A DNA stretch of 64,000 nucleotides from Enoplosus armatus (lineage: Eukaryota; Chordata; Actinopteri; Centrarchiformes; Enoplosidae): NCBI RefSeq assembly GCF_043641665.1, contig NC_092192.1:21243978-21307977 (forward strand), read 5' to 3'. A model generated the notes under the pieces. It did not search any database. It saw nothing but the letters and a program-made list of their open reading frames with translations, and was not told where the DNA came from. Positions 22,000 through 49,000 of the stretch are shown piece after piece; position 1 is the first letter of the stretch, and each line of letters starts with the position of its first letter. The position numbers were made by a program, and so were the translations under genes.

Positions 22000-23560
22000 A
22001 GGAATAACGCCAGGTACTTTGCTCTTCCTCTCAGGCTCTGCTCAGATGTTGTGATGCACGAGTTATTTCCTGAAACAGTCAATTTCAATGTTTTTAGTTG
22101 GGAGGTAAAGAGCGGAGAAAGATGCATGATGGGGCAATAAAACATTCCCGCAAGTGTCTGAACAGGCCCGTTTAGAATAGGGACATAATGGGTGTAGTGA
22201 TGAGAGAAGAAGGGGAAGAGGTAAGATGAGGCCAGCAGTTGGAGAAGCTTGGGCCTGCATGAACATGTTGTAGATAAGAGATATGAACCATAGGAACATG
22301 TTGTTTTGTTTCAAACAAGAGTCAACATCAGGCCCTTTCTGAGTTTTACAAAGCTGCTGCTGACTTAACTGCACTGTGACTTTTTGCTTCTTCACCTCAT
22401 TTATACGGATTTTTTCTTACTTGCAGAAATTTCATTGAGAACATAAGCTGAAATTTAGAGCAGGCCCTCTATAAGCTCACGTTCCTCTGAATGGCCACCC
22501 GGATTACTAATCAAAAGTAACTTGCATGTATTTCTACAGCCTCTTTAATGTACATCATTTTGATGTAATATAAACTTGACACATCAGATGCCTTAATAGA
22601 TTCATCCACTTTTTTCAAGCAATGAGCTTCTTGTTTTTTCCTGTTGTGTGACCTGTCTGGAAAAGTGCACCCTCTCTATTTTGTGCAGTGGGATTGAGCA
22701 CTTGGTACGTGGAAGACAATGCATCAGGAAGAAAAGAGGGGAGGGAGCCATGCCAGCAAAAAAATGAAGATTGAGAGTGAACCAGAAATCTGCTCCAAAT
22801 AAGGCTTGAAATGGGTGAAAGCACAGATATTTGGTGATGGGTCCCTTTTAGCCAACTCAATATCCACTATTAAATGATTACTTTATTTATTTGTATTGAT
22901 TAGGAGTTCATTTTAGATATGTGTGTACTTCACAGTAGTTTATGGGTTGACTTTTGCAGGATTCCTGGATTTGGAGCAACTTCTTGTAAAGTTTGCAGAT
23001 ATGACTCTATACTTTACTATAAACAAGAACGTCAATAATGGCAAAAACAGTGCACTCACTAGACATATTGATTTTCACTTACAAAATGGAAACATTAAAA
23101 AGAAATGTTATTTGTAAATTGAGGGCGCCAAATTGTTTGATTGTATGTATGCAAGCAAAACTGGTACCAAATTTATATATCCAACATGGAGGACCCTGAG
23201 AGCCATGACAATGGTTGATTTGTGTATTGATGTTGTATTAACTGTAATTGTTTTAAGACCTTTATAAGACCTTTGTTAATCCTGAATTTGTTGTCCAGTT
23301 ACCTGTCAATTGATGAATTGCTTTATAATTTGATGTATTTCTTGATGGAGAGCAAAGCTTTCCAGGACATCTAAAATATCATGAGATTACATCCCGAAGA
23401 TGTTTCATCACTAATCAGAGGCATAATCATGAACTTCCTGAGAGTGGAAGACACTCAGATTTAACCTTTTACGTAATATCCGATTTCCAGGATGACTGAA
23501 AAGTCTCATACATCACATCAAAGCTGCAAAGTACATATAACAGACATGTAGACAACATGT
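22000..23560. other. Intergenic, MMP20-like to MMP13-like A
   Basis: No gene recognised. It should include the promoter of the MMP20-like gene (right of 21971), in which I see no clear TATA box. Confidence 0.5.
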
Positions 23561-23576
23561 AAAAATAATTTCAAAT

Positions 23577-23582
23577 TTTATT
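23577..23582 (-). terminator. Candidate poly(A) signal, MMP13-like A
   Basis: AATAAA on the minus strand about 170 bases past the stop codon. Confidence 0.6.
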
Positions 23583-23753
23583 AATGTCTTCTTTGAATAC
23601 TGTTTACAGCTCTACATACATTTGATAGAATTAAACACTGAAAATATAATATTTAGAATAATAGAAATATTTTAAGTATGTCAACACTGTTAGTGTACAT
23701 TCATTCTCAGTCAGGGTGGCTACATAAACAACTTAGCTAGTAAAATGTCAGGC

Positions 23754-26980
<3,227 letters not shown>

Positions 26981-27026
26981 GCTTCCTCGTTGAATGCGAC
27001 TTGTGCTTCTGTGCCGGAGTCGGCTG

Positions 27027-27034
27027 TTATATAG
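27027..27034 (-). promoter_or_regulatory. TATA box, MMP13-like A
   Basis: CTATATAA on the minus strand, about 47 bases upstream of the start codon, so transcription would start roughly 20 bases before the ATG. The same element is kept in copy B. Confidence 0.75.
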
Positions 27035-27085
27035 GCTGAGGAGTGGATGTGTTGGGGGAGTGGGCGTGTTGAGCAACTACCGTCT

Positions 27086-27100
27086 TGAGTCAGTGACTCA
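27086..27100. promoter_or_regulatory. Double AP-1 palindrome, MMP13-like A
   Basis: TGAGTCAGTGACTCA: two perfect AP-1 (TRE) sites, head to head and separated by one G, about 52 bases upstream of the TATA box. A TRE in this position is a hallmark of collagenase-type MMP promoters and mediates phorbol-ester, cytokine and Fos/Jun induction in mammals. Confidence 0.8.
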
Positions 27101-28680
27101 AGAAGTATTCCATTTATGGGTGACAGGAGAAGATTGGCTTTGATTGCTCACCCTCCAACAAAAAAAAAAGAATTTCCAAAATAAGCCTGTAATTATGATG
27201 ATAAAGCACATGACACATGCCATGTTTATACAGAAACAACAGGTTTTAAAGTCAAATAGTCATGTTTTAGGTACCAACTGGATGAATGAAATAAGCGATA
27301 TAGAAGGGTACACTTAGATCTGATCTTCATCAGTGCTTTGCTTCATGCTCTTGCATACAGTATCGTCTCTGAGCAATTAAACGGGAGGAGCTGGCCCGAG
27401 TACCTTGACTGAAATATTTGTCATTTGATTTTTGGATCATATTTGCTGATTTCCTCATCGCTTACTTAAGGCTATACTCTGAGTGGTGTTTGGATATTCT
27501 CCTCAGATTTTTAAGGCTGTCTGTCATGAATTGAATGAAGGTCCCTACTGGCAAACTTGCCTCGCCTCTAACCCTCAGGCTGCTGCTGCCGCTACTGATG
27601 GGACGAGACAAGTGTTGTGCCTTGTGAGCCAACACAGGCAAGCTGCGTCATGTCATGAACAAAAGTCCTGACAGGTCACGGAGTATTTGTAGACGCCACA
27701 GATCACTCATCATGCCGTACTCACCAACCACGTCACAACAGCTTAGCAGATGTAACAATTAGGTTACGGCTGTGAGTCATTTTCACATTATGATAACATT
27801 AAGATACATTATTTTCTATGCTTTTATATCTGTAAAAATCTGTTACAATGTGTATTTATGTATCTTACATAATTTTTTTTTTGGAAAACTGCATTGTGGG
27901 TTTGGGCGCTGCTGTTTCCTGACACTGGGAGTAGCAGTCCTGTCTTCGTTGTGCAACTTACATCTCAGGTAAATTGACCAACACAAGCAAATGCAAACAG
28001 CAGGGATGAAAGTGTTGCAATGAAAAAGCAGCATCTAAGTCATTTTAAATCTTTTTTTTTTTACTACGGCAAAATATAAATGTTTAAATGTAGCGTTTTG
28101 CCTTTAACATTTGTGACTGAGCTGTGCTGCATGTTAAAAGAAATAAAAACACATTTTGTGTTTTGTAAAATATACTTTTTAAAAAGTATTTTGAACAATG
28201 TAAAAAAAAAAAAACAAGTTCTACAAATGATGATGTCTATTTAACATGTGTATTTATTCTTATCATTTTAGCACTTTCATCCCCACTGTTTATTATTACA
28301 GGGCCACTTATTCATTTATTATATATTTCCATTTTTTATTACACCATGTGCTTTGCTTTGAAGCCAAACACAAATTTCCATGTTGAGTGGACAATAAGGC
28401 TTTCTGTTCTATTCTTAAAAAGCTTATCACACACACAATTTGTAACATCAAATCAACAGAAAATACACAAAGGTCTAATTATTACACAAAAAACAATCAT
28501 TTCTGTTTCCAGGACATATTGTGTATCTATTTTCGGGGACATTATTGCGGTTACTATGACAACATTGCATTATGACATGCTGTATAACATGCTGATGTTA
28601 CAACTTTTTGCCAACCTCCCTGTATTATTCATCAGTGACCAGTCTATTGAGATGTAATGCGGGTCATGCTGGACGTACAT

Positions 28681-28708
<28 letters not shown>
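28681..28708. repeat. (CA)n microsatellite
   Basis: Fourteen CA units followed by a short GA run. Confidence 0.95.
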
Positions 28709-28711
<3 letters not shown>

Positions 28712-29700
28712 AGAGACAGGATTCTCTGTCCACTTGGCTGCATTGAAAATATCTGAGATAAATTACAATACTTTGTTTTCCATATACAGCACAAACTTAT
28801 ACTAAAATTGTATTTCACTGTTTTATTGCATTTTTTTTCCTGTATATTTCCAGTGTTACTGCTTTGCATCACACATTACATACATATTTCCCAAGGCCTT
28901 GTGTGAAAACTCACATAAGTTTAAGTCAACCTTCATGAAATGCGTGTTGTACTGGTTAAAGTTTAATGCTATCAGGTACAGCTATCAGTCCCCCTCAGCT
29001 CTGTGGAGAGTTTTAGTATCTTTTAGCTCATTGGTTTGGTTTTACAGCCCGCAGCTTTACCATTTCGGTTCACTCTCACAAACATCATTTTTCAACAGCA
29101 AAAAAGCTCTGATAGGCAAAGTTAGCGGCCAGCTGGTGAACACAGTGGAGCATTTAGCAGCTAAAGAGCCAGATATGTTTCTCAGGAGTTAATGAAGACC
29201 AAAACGGAGCTAAAAGGAGAGACAATATTAGACTTACATTCTCCAGGTGGACACAAACACGACTCCAAACAGATGCTAATGTTGCTCTGCTCTGTTGGAT
29301 GCGTAATATCAAATTTATAAGGGGCCATAAAATCACTAATACAGGTTTATGTTAGATTTTTGTTTTTTGTGTTTAGCTTTTCATTATCTTGCTTTATATG
29401 TGATTTTGCCATATAAAGCATTTGTATAAAGGAAATGCTCTGTGAATAAAACGTGCTATTATTATGACAGCTGAGCACACTTACTTATGAGGAAGAAATG
29501 AAGCCTCATTGCCACACTCCACTGTCGCTGGTGTAATTCGAACACAGGATGTGAACCAGACTGACAACAGAAGCCAGTTGCATGTCGCTGTCTGGACAGC
29601 AAGTTGACAGTGAATGGCAGTGAGCGACAGTCAGTGAAAGAGACATGACTGTTAACTGTGATCAAGTCAGTTTTCTTTAAATAGTCCAAGATCACACATT

Positions 29701-29997
29701 TTCCTCAGTGGGCTTTACAATCTGTACAGCGTAACCACTTAAATATGCGCTTCTGTCTCATATACTGTAGCTGCAGAGTGAAATATCTCAACTATTGGTT
29801 GACCGTGAAATTTGGTGCAGATCCACATGTCCCCCATCAGGAGGAGCCGTAATAACTTTGATGATCCTTCAAACTTTTCATCTAGCGCCATCATCAGGTC
29901 AAACCTTTCAATTTCCAATGCCTGCAAAAATAATGACATTCCCATCCGCCCCAGCTGTACTTTGTGTTTAGTGCTATTTAGCAACTGTTAGCACACT
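29701..29997. repeat. Two adjoining dispersed-repeat fragments
   Basis: 29701-29733 has GGGCTTTACAATCTGTACAG, which I recognise as part of a teleost dispersed repeat; another part of what appears to be the same family is at 36797-36915. 29773-29997 (GTGAAATATCTCAACTATTGG onwards, with AATTTGGTGCAGAT and CCTTTCAATTT) is homologous to 39505-39836 inside the fourth MMP gene; both share the phrase AATGACATTCCCATC. Confidence 0.65.
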
Positions 29998-30297
29998 AAG
30001 ATGGTAAACATTATACATGCTGAAGTCTCGGAGGGAGTATGTGGCTCTTGACATCTATATAGCGTCACCAGTTGTATCTGTTTTTACGTTTCTCACATGT
30101 TCTTCCTTCAAGTCTTTATAATGCACTACAGATACTGTATATTACTGAATTTCTTTTTTTCATATTTCTGTTCATAACCAATACTCTACACTGGCCAATG
30201 TATTTGACTAACCAGTAGCAACTTTGTTCTTCATATAGTAAAAAGAACCCTGTCAATAACACAGCCTTGTTGAGAAAATGCTCTGTCACATTTTTGT

Positions 30298-30303
30298 TTT
30301 ATT
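30298..30303 (-). terminator. Candidate poly(A) signal, MMP13-like B
   Basis: AATAAA on the minus strand about 365 bases past the stop codon. Confidence 0.5.
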
Positions 30304-30666
30304 TTTTGCATACATACATTCATGTGGTCTGTCACAGTGGTGTACACATGTGCAAATGTAACAATTAAATACATTTAAGTTATTTGTCCCAAAGTTAAAC
30401 ATTAAACACGAAAACGAGAAAAAATAGCAACAGCAATAATTAAACAATGAATATGACATAAATTAAATAAAACCGTTAATAAAAAGTAACTTAAATAGCA
30501 ATGGCTGACATCACAAAAATAAAAAATGATTTAAAATAACTGTTCTCAGGAAGGGCATATATCCAGTATATACCCGAGAGTGTGAAACAACAGATTATAT
30601 ATTTCTATGTATCATGGACACTCCTTCATTGTCATTCTACACAAACGACCCAGGTGGTAGACTCTT

Positions 30667-33193
<2,527 letters not shown>

Positions 33194-33236
33194 GTTTCGT
33201 TGAATTCAACTTGTGTTTCTGACCTGGAGGCAGCGG

Positions 33237-33244
33237 TTATATAG
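33237..33244 (-). promoter_or_regulatory. TATA box, MMP13-like B
   Basis: CTATATAA on the minus strand, 44 bases upstream of the start codon, equivalent in position to the TATA box of copy A. Confidence 0.75.
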
Positions 33245-33286
33245 TCTGAGGATAGGGTGTGTTGAGCAACCACCTCCACGAGCCAG

Positions 33287-33293
33287 TGACTCA
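33287..33293. promoter_or_regulatory. Single AP-1 site, MMP13-like B
   Basis: TGACTCA is intact. The neighbouring position that is TGAGTCA in copy A reads CGAGCCA here, so one half of the double site is lost, or was never formed, in this copy. Confidence 0.75.
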
Positions 33294-33749
33294 ATATACC
33301 TTTTATGGATAAGAGAGGAAGTCTGGCTTTGATTGCTCATCCAAAAAAAAAGTTTCCCATAAGAAGATACTGTAATTATGATGACGACATGACACATTTA
33401 GGCTTGTTACATGCAACAGACTAAGCCTGGGAAGACGTTTGTGTGAAATAAAGATCAGAACAATCTCATGGATCTTTTTCAGATTCACTTCCAGATTGAG
33501 TTTTGAAATGTGTTTTATTTTGCAGAATCAGTTTTCGCTTTTCCAACTGTTGTCTTGCTCGTGGAAATCTTGTAGCTATTGCGAGCAAAAAGCAAAACAT
33601 TCATGTGTATAATAATATACAATAATATACTTGTATCTGGATCCAGATCTGCCTCAAAATGAAAACAGTGATAGACATGCATAGGACACATGGTAGATTG
33701 TTTTAATTCAGGTAACTACGATATATTGTCATATTATTCCTTTAGCTTT

Positions 33750-33945
33750 TTTTCTTTCTGTGAATTTGTAAATTCGTAAATTACTGTTCTTATAGTTTCT
33801 TTTTTATAACAGCCTTTATTGTTTTTTTATTTATTATATCTTGATTATTCTTACTTATGTCTCTTGCTAGTGCACTATCCTGTATGCTGCTATGACAATG
33901 CAAATTCCCCCCGCTGAGGGATCAATAAAGGTTTATCTTTTAAGG
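33750..33945 (+). mobile_element. Probable non-LTR retroposon 3' tail
   Basis: A/T-rich stretch ending with GGGATCAATAAAGGTTTATC, an arrangement (short GC block, GATCAATAAAG, then a simple tail) typical of fish retroposon 3' ends. No coding part is present. Confidence 0.4.
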
Positions 33946-35365
33946 ATTATCTTATCAAAAATCAGCCTTATCTTGCAATGTTAAGAAATGTAGAAACGCC
34001 CTGCTTCCATCTGCTGAAGGAGCTCGTGTGGTATGACTGAAAGCTCCAGAACTGCTACTAAATGACCACATGAGGACATTGTTTTGTCAGCCTTTAACAA
34101 AATGTCAGAATCTGCAAATTATGCAAAAAATGAATCATTTGTTCCTTAATTCAAACCTGCGAAGCAGTGTAATTAAAATAACAAAGAAATAATAGACAAA
34201 CAAATGACCTAAAATATAACAGCTGAAAATGAACATGAACATTGATTACATTCAATATTAGGTATTTAAATATTGGAATAAAATGTAAAATGAATGATGA
34301 TTAGGGTGACAACAACTTCTTCTTCATCAGTGCGTTACTTTGTTCTCAAAGACATATATGTGACATGAGTTTTATAGCAGTGCTTGCCATTTTGTAAGTG
34401 TCTGACGATTTATTTTAATATTTTATATCAGTGTTTTTGTTGACCCTCAGGTTTTTCCATCATATAGTCCGGCCTCGACTCTCACAAACTCTTCTCCAGC
34501 CCTCTCACTGTTGCGGCTTCAGGTAAAACAGCGGTGCGCTTGCACACAAAACACATACATGTTGTGTCACGTCATTATGAACAAAAGCCCCGTTGCCCTA
34601 CATTTCAAATGAAAGGTTCTGACAGGTTAGGGAGTACTCACCAATGGGAAAAATATTATTCATAGAAAACATGGAAAAGGGTTTTTCACTTGATGGAGGA
34701 GCTGCGTGAGTCAACTACAGGTGGTTATTTTCCATCCAGATTTGTCTGTAATATATATTACCACTGCAGCAATGTTAGTGGAAAGCTACATTTTGGTCAC
34801 TGTTACTGTAAGAGTTGACACAGAGGAACAGTAATGTCTGATGCAATATGTTGTCTCAGGTAAATTGATCAACACCAGTGAATGCAGACACGCGGAAGTG
34901 TTGCAATGGAAAAGGTAAAGGTTTTTTAATCGGGAAAAAAAAGTTTGTTTGCCAATTTTAAAAAATCAATGTCACAGTGATGCAAAGGTAGGACCAAAAA
35001 ACACATTTGAAATGTTGCATCTTTAGAAGAAATGTAGGTGCCATGCATTACATATGAAGATATTTCAAATCTTTAAAAAATCACACGCGTCTAGCAGCAA
35101 CATTTGAATAAAACACGTACATTTAAAAAAATTAAAAAAACGTAAACTTTAAAACCAAACACAACACAAAAAAAACCTGTACTTTGATACAAGGTACAAA
35201 TGCCATTATTACACCATTGTATTACACGCTGAGGTAACACTGTTTACCACTTCCCTGAATAAGTCATCAGTTCCCAGTTTGGTATTGGGTGCATGGGTTA
35301 TTGCTGAATATACAGTTTTGTAACACTTTGTGTATACACACGCAGCGAATACACACACACACACA

Positions 35366-35381
35366 CCATCATCATCATCAT
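35366..35381. repeat. (CAT)n repeat
   Basis: Five CAT/ATC units just beyond the 3' side of the fourth MMP stop codon, after a short CA run. Confidence 0.85.
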
Positions 35382-35399
35382 CAAAGTGCTCTCCTTCAA

Positions 35400-42882
<7,483 letters not shown>

Positions 42883-44418
42883 GTTTGACGAGCAGGAGTC
42901 CCGGCGAGCCAGCCTGTCTCTGAGATGTGCAGCTGCTGATACTCAGGGCCGTATGCAAAGCTGCAGCGTGGGCCACCTGTTAATTATGTGTGAGCGCTCC
43001 TGTCCCAACAAGAACCGCTTGGTGGCTCCGCGCATAACAGGGTCTTCTTTAATGTCTCTCTTGTCTCCTCTAAAGGCCCTTATTTATAAAGCCTCTCAGA
43101 GTAGGAAATCAGTCCTAACTGGCCCAAAATTCTCAGAAACAGTCCCACTTTTAGATTTAGTGGTAAAAACATTTTTTTTTTCTTTTTATCAACATTGCTA
43201 AACTTAGTATGAAACTGCCCCTATCTCCTGCAGGGTTCAGGGGAACTGCAGAGCTGTCCCAACCTGCAAGTGGACGACGACGACGACGGCGACACAGTAC
43301 GCACATGGGAACTTTACTATACCAATCAGGTATGCTACAAAGATTAAATTCTCCATTCTTCTGGATGATAATGTCAGGGATAATCTTGGATTCTATGTAA
43401 CTGTGTGTGCTCTGCAGAAAAACAACCGCTTTCGTTTCACACACACCATGAATCACGTTTACGAGCGCGCTGATTCGCGATGGAACTACTGTGAGTCCTT
43501 TTTGTCGCATGCCAGAGCTCCAAAACCGCATGTTCAGAACAATACATAAACACTTCTTATATGCAAAACAGTATATAAGAGGTGTTACAGAACATTACAG
43601 TGTAATTTTATGATGGCAGATAATTGAGGGGTTAAAAACCTGGGCACTCTGGGTTATAGCCCACAGACACGCATTAATCATAGTCTTCATTTTTACTCAA
43701 CTGTGCTGCAAAGTGGGAAAAAATATGGTTATAATTCCTGCCGAATCAGGAAAATCTAAAATAAGAAAAGAATGATATTGGGGATTAAGTCAAGAACTGA
43801 TGCGGTGCAGAAGCATTTAAAGTATGGTACATTTGTGACTTTAATCTCAGAGAATTTGTGAGGTTTTTCTTTTTTTTCTCAAAAGTGTACGACTTTATAA
43901 TCTCAGAGAATATTTCACTTTCTTTCTTACTTTCTGGCTTTAATCTCAACTGCTTGTTTGTTCTACCTTAAAATGTACAGTAACCTTTAAAAAAACCCCA
44001 AAAAAAACAAGGAAGTCTGCCAGAGTATGCCCAGTGTTTCAGCAGCGACGTCAGAAGCAGCTGCCTCTCCGTAGGTGCTTTCAGTCAGCGGGCATTCCCA
44101 ACATGAGTCAGCTCGGTAATGACGAGGCGTCACCAGATTAAATCTGTTTTACGGCTGCGACATGCACCTGAACCCGGGACCAAGACCTCTACACCTGGAG
44201 ACAATCTAATGGCAGTCAATACAACTAAGACTGAGTCAAAGGAGGTGGGGACACTGGGAAAAACCTGCTAATGGTTCTCATTAGGACTCTATTACACACC
44301 GCACCGGCACTGACTCATAATGTCTTCCCATACTGTCCCTGCAGGCTAAAACTGGATTTGGTGTTTCCAATAACATTACATGAATGAAGCGCTGTTGCTT
44401 TGCAGTAAGTGGGTGATG

Positions 44419-45100
44419 ACTGTGGTGGAACTTAACCAAGTACATTTACTCAAGCACTGTACGAATTTGAGGTACTTGCACTTTACTTGAGTCTTTTCTT
44501 TTCATACCACTTTCTACACCACCACATCTCAGAGGGAAATATACTTTTTAACTCCACCACATTTATCTGAGTGCTTTCGTTCCTTTTTACTTCACAAATG
44601 AAGGGTTTGGCATACAAATGAAACTACCCAACAACAACAAAAAAATCATTGGCAACTAGTTTGATAAGTATTTCAGTCATTTTTCATTCAATACATTCCA
44701 CGGTTCCAGCTTCACAGATGTGAATGCGTAATAATGCTGAATCCTGGACAGAACAGACGCTGTGAAGGTGTCACTTTGGGCTCTGGGTAATTGTGACGGC
44801 ATTTCTCACTATTTTCAGACTTTTTACAAAGCAAACAATCAATTGATTCATGGAGAAGAGGATCATCAGATTAACCCCACAATGAAAAACATCAGTTGCC
44901 AACTACAACAATAAAAATCTGTTTATATGAATGAATGAGTAATAATAATCTAATGAGATAATATATAATAGTCACAGGGGCCATTTTTCGATTACATCAT
45001 TTTACTTCAATACAGGACTTTTACTTGTAACAGAGCATTTGAACAGAGTGATATTAGTGCTTTTACTCAAGTGAAGGATCTGAATACTTCCTCATCCACT
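44419..45100. mobile_element. MITE-like element with 8-bp target duplication
   Basis: Starts ACTGTGGTGGAAC with CAAGTACATTTACTCAAG inside. The end, read in reverse, is AGTGGATGAGGAAGTATTCA then CTTCACTTGAGTAAAAGCAC. The flanks are GGGTGATG (44411-44418) and GGGTGACG (45101-45108), 7 of 8 identical. The phrases are those of a repeat I know from many fish genomes. No coding capacity. Confidence 0.7.
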
Positions 45101-45508
45101 GGGTGACGATTTAAAGTGATTGGTGTCTTTCTCCCAGATGTTTTTTCCAGCATGCAGATTTACATTGCACACCACTCTGAGCAGATCACTGACTTTCAAA
45201 CGAAAACCATCTAACAAATGTTAATCATTTGACATTTCCTCCTTTGGTCAACACGGGGGAGGAAATGATAAATTATTTGAACTACAAGGTTTTAAACAGG
45301 TTCGTGGCATCAAATATCAAAGTCCAAACTTTTCCATCGGCGTTTTGAATCCAAACGCTCAGTCGAGGGTCGTTCACATGCCAGGCAAACGAAGAAGGCA
45401 GGGGATTTTTACAGATTGGTCACCACACGGAAGACGTGTCTTCCTCCTTTTCTCAATAAACCAATGAAGTTGTGTCAAACAAGTGCTTAAAGCTGTGCCA
45501 GCTGTGGA

Positions 45509-45510
<2 letters not shown>

Positions 45511-45541
<31 letters not shown>
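45511..45541. repeat. (GT)n microsatellite
   Basis: About 15 GT units in the MMP to acer3 intergenic region; a shorter one lies at 45656-45676. Confidence 0.95.
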
Positions 45542-45542
<1 letters not shown>

Positions 45543-46058
45543 TTGTGTTTTTGCAAAAAAAAGTCTGAAAGCCAGAGCTCTGTGTTTTGAGTAATGACAG
45601 TGTAGGCTCTCTGTTATGTTCAGGATACCTCCCTCTGCTACGCACTCTGATCCACAGTGTGTGTGTGTGTGTGTGTATTATACTATTTATGCAAAGCCTG
45701 ATTGATGTGTGTACAGCAAAATGACATCATCTGAATCAATAGCTGATGCGGAGGCCAACATCCTGTTGAAAATGACAGTGACAGGAGAGGTTTGGAAAGA
45801 ACATAACAGCACTTGTGGAACATTCAGCGTCGACCGCCTTTACATAACAATGTTTATGTATGATACCCAGAGAGGAATGTGTCGTACCCTGGATGTCGAA
45901 ATGATTCTCTGTCTAAACTTGCTCTTCTCACAGCACACTGAGAGATGTCTAGAGACCCTGATTGTCAGGGTCTGTCAATTGCAGCCAGGAAGATAAAGAA
46001 GGACAACAACGTGTTAATGGCAAACTATTTTTTTTGGATCACATCGCAGAATACATCG

Positions 46059-46083
46059 TTTTGGTTTGGTTTGGTTTGGTTTG
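46059..46083. repeat. (GGTTT)n minisatellite-like repeat
   Basis: Four to five units of the pentamer GGTTT in the intergenic region. Confidence 0.9.
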
Positions 46084-49000
46084 ACTCTGTCCTAAAACAA
46101 CCCACACGGAGCACACTATGTTCACACTACGACAAACACTGAGGCTGCTCTCTAGTGCGCTCAAACGCCTGTAAGCTGCTGCTAAATACTGAACCCTGTC
46201 AGCCATGTTTTACCGTTTTAGTGATTTCAAATGTGCTATGCAGACTCTTTTTTTGCAATCAAAGATGTTACATGTCATCTTTAACAGGTATATGTGAAGT
46301 GTCAGACAAAGCGATTGATTATTGGCTCTAATCAGTCATCTGTCTGCATCTTCTCATCGGCTTTTGGAAGGAGCAGAAGGAGTCCTGATCCAGTGCTGGA
46401 GTTTGAGAGAAAACCTAAAGGGTCACGTACATCCACATTGCCGTCGTTACGTATGGTGAAGTGTCTGACACGCCTTCATGTTCTCTGAAACCTGTGGGCA
46501 GTTTCTTGTGACGAACTCATGTGACTCAATAAGGACTCTGTGACTACAAGAGCAAATCAGTAACAGGGCCCTTAAATGAAACGTCCAGGTGACGCACACT
46601 CTTCAGCTGTGTCCAACACGAGCTGGTAGTCTTGCTCTGGAGCAAGCCTTCTGCATGCTGCAGTTATTATGGTCTGCAGCGATACCACAACACTTCCTCA
46701 GAGAACACAGACTGTTTCCTCAGAATCTGCACTGAGTGGGTTGTCTGATAACGTTGTGTGTCAAAAGCGTGATGTTTGGTCATACTATGACCTCAGCAGG
46801 AAATATCTGAATCCACTCTACAAATGCCGGCTTCCCAGCTCAAATGCAGGGAAAGAGCAAACAACCCCCATATCCATGAGAATCAGGAGCATTACGGAAA
46901 CACGGCGCCCGCAGTGTGTTTGAGCCACAGCCAGTAAACGACGGTTCAATTCAATTCAAACCCCAAACAACATAACACTATCTGTGATAAGATGCACAAA
47001 ACTGTAGATAGAGATTTCATGAGTCACACTGTCAGTGTTCTAACGGTTACTGACACCGCAGCCTTCGTGTCGTATTCAAATAGCATACGTTTGTCATGAA
47101 CACGAGGAGAAATACAGTGTGCGGCTTCAAAGAAACCAAATAAAGTTCTTCTGTAGACAAACTGTCGGGACACATTTTCTTTTATTTGACAATACAGGAC
47201 ATCATTAAAGACTGGCACATGACCAAAGTTCAACAAAGATGTTGGCAGAGTTTGCTCTTCTGGCCTCAACGCATGAGGATTATCACTTACAGCTACGGTT
47301 AACGTCATCAGAACAGCCTGCGACTAAGATGTCGGACACATGAAATGAATGGAAGGCCAAAGAATCAGGCACCCGCTTTGCATTAGAAGCACTGTTATTG
47401 TTTGTCCTCCTGATGCCGTAGCTGCTAATGATCAGTGGAAGGGCACAATGCACAGCACGGGGGGGGACAACTTGAATGGTTTATCATGAACATCAAGGCA
47501 ACTTGGATTACACTGCAAGGATAACAGTAAGGCACCCTCTTTGATGACTGCTTACCTCTACTGATGAGCAGCGATTTCAAGATAATAACATACAGATTCC
47601 ACACAGACATTTGAACAATGTTAATACTTTTATACATTTGTGCTTATGAACGTTTGTAACACTGGGTTCACGCAACTGTTATACCCAAGCACATGAGAGT
47701 GAGTGACACAGCGTGTAGGCATGATGAAATATGAATGTATCGTGCGTCGCCTCAGGAGATGATCCGGCACGGAGCAGTTTAGGACAAACACAAATATATC
47801 CGTACAACAACAATGTTGTGCATCTTCCAGTTCACCACAAGTCCTTCAAGCTCCAGGTTCTATTGTTACCACTACATATCCACAATTTCACAGTAGCAAC
47901 ACAAACAAATGAAAAGCCCTTCATTTCACAGATCCGGGACATGAAGCCCGAGGAAAAGATCCTACAGTTCTACAGTAGGTAGGTGGCAATGTCTGAAGTA
48001 AGCTGGAAATTGATGCCACCTAGTGGTTGTGTCATACACTGTTTCACAAAGATATTCCTCTCTAAGGTGTATATGTGCCATTCGACTCTTCACCTTGATG
48101 CCATGGCATACAGCAAGTAAATGAAAGGAAAAAGGACCAATAAATAAGAATTTAATAAATAAATGTAGTAGTATTATGGGATATGTTTAAGTCCTAAGTA
48201 CCTGATTTAGCGTACGCATAAAGCCCACTCAGAAGTGGCTGTGTCTAGTACTCGGATGCCTGCAGCTTATGAAGATGCAATGATTCAGATTCAGATGTTC
48301 CATTCATTCACTTGGTCCTTTGACTGAATGCTAACAATTACAAATCTTCCTCTTAAGCAGGTTGTTTGCTGGCTTTGTTAGCTGAGTTTCAACTGTCACC
48401 ATTTTAACTACCCTAGCTGTACACATCAGCCCCGATGATCGTGTCACTGACAATGGCTTAAGATAGGCTACGGGCTAGTTGGGCTCATGCATTTCCAGTT
48501 ATGTTTCTGCATTATTTGTGCCTGATCAGACTCGCCAGGTGCTGGTCAAATCCCAGCAAAGGGGTTTCTTAATAGAACACACCATGAGGGAGGCTCATTG
48601 TGTTTCTGATACAACCCAACACTCAGCCCCTGTGGGCTTGAGGGGTGGCTGTAAGATTCTAGTCCATCTGTACGCAGTATCACTTCAAAGACTGTGAAAG
48701 CGTTTCCCCATCCACAGAAACTTGAGATGTGGAAAGTGGTTCAACTTGCTTTGTGCACAGTACCTGGGAACATTTGAACCCTGCCCTAAACAAAACTTAA
48801 ATTCAGTGTTAGAGGTTGAGTAACAAAACTAGAAGCCTTGCGTTTCCTGTTGGTTATAACAAGGTAAAAGATGGACATGTCTACATGTCTCACACATTAC
48901 ATGACATGTTTCAAATCCCAGAGCAACTTTGGCAATGAACAAAAAATTGAAAAGAATAATTCCAGTCTTGGCATGTATTGATTGGAAATTTCAAGTAAAA

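Larger units (their letters stand above)
27110..30290. other. Intergenic between the two MMP13-like copies
   Basis: No gene recognised. It holds a CA microsatellite (28681-28708) and dispersed-repeat fragments at 29701-29733 and 29773-29997. Much of the remainder is A/T rich. Confidence 0.6.
33300..35390. other. Intergenic, MMP13-like B to fourth MMP
   Basis: No gene recognised. 33750-33945 looks like the 3' tail of a non-LTR element: it ends in a CCCCGCTGAGGGATCAATAA-type motif close to ones I recall from fish retroposon tails. Confidence 0.5.
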
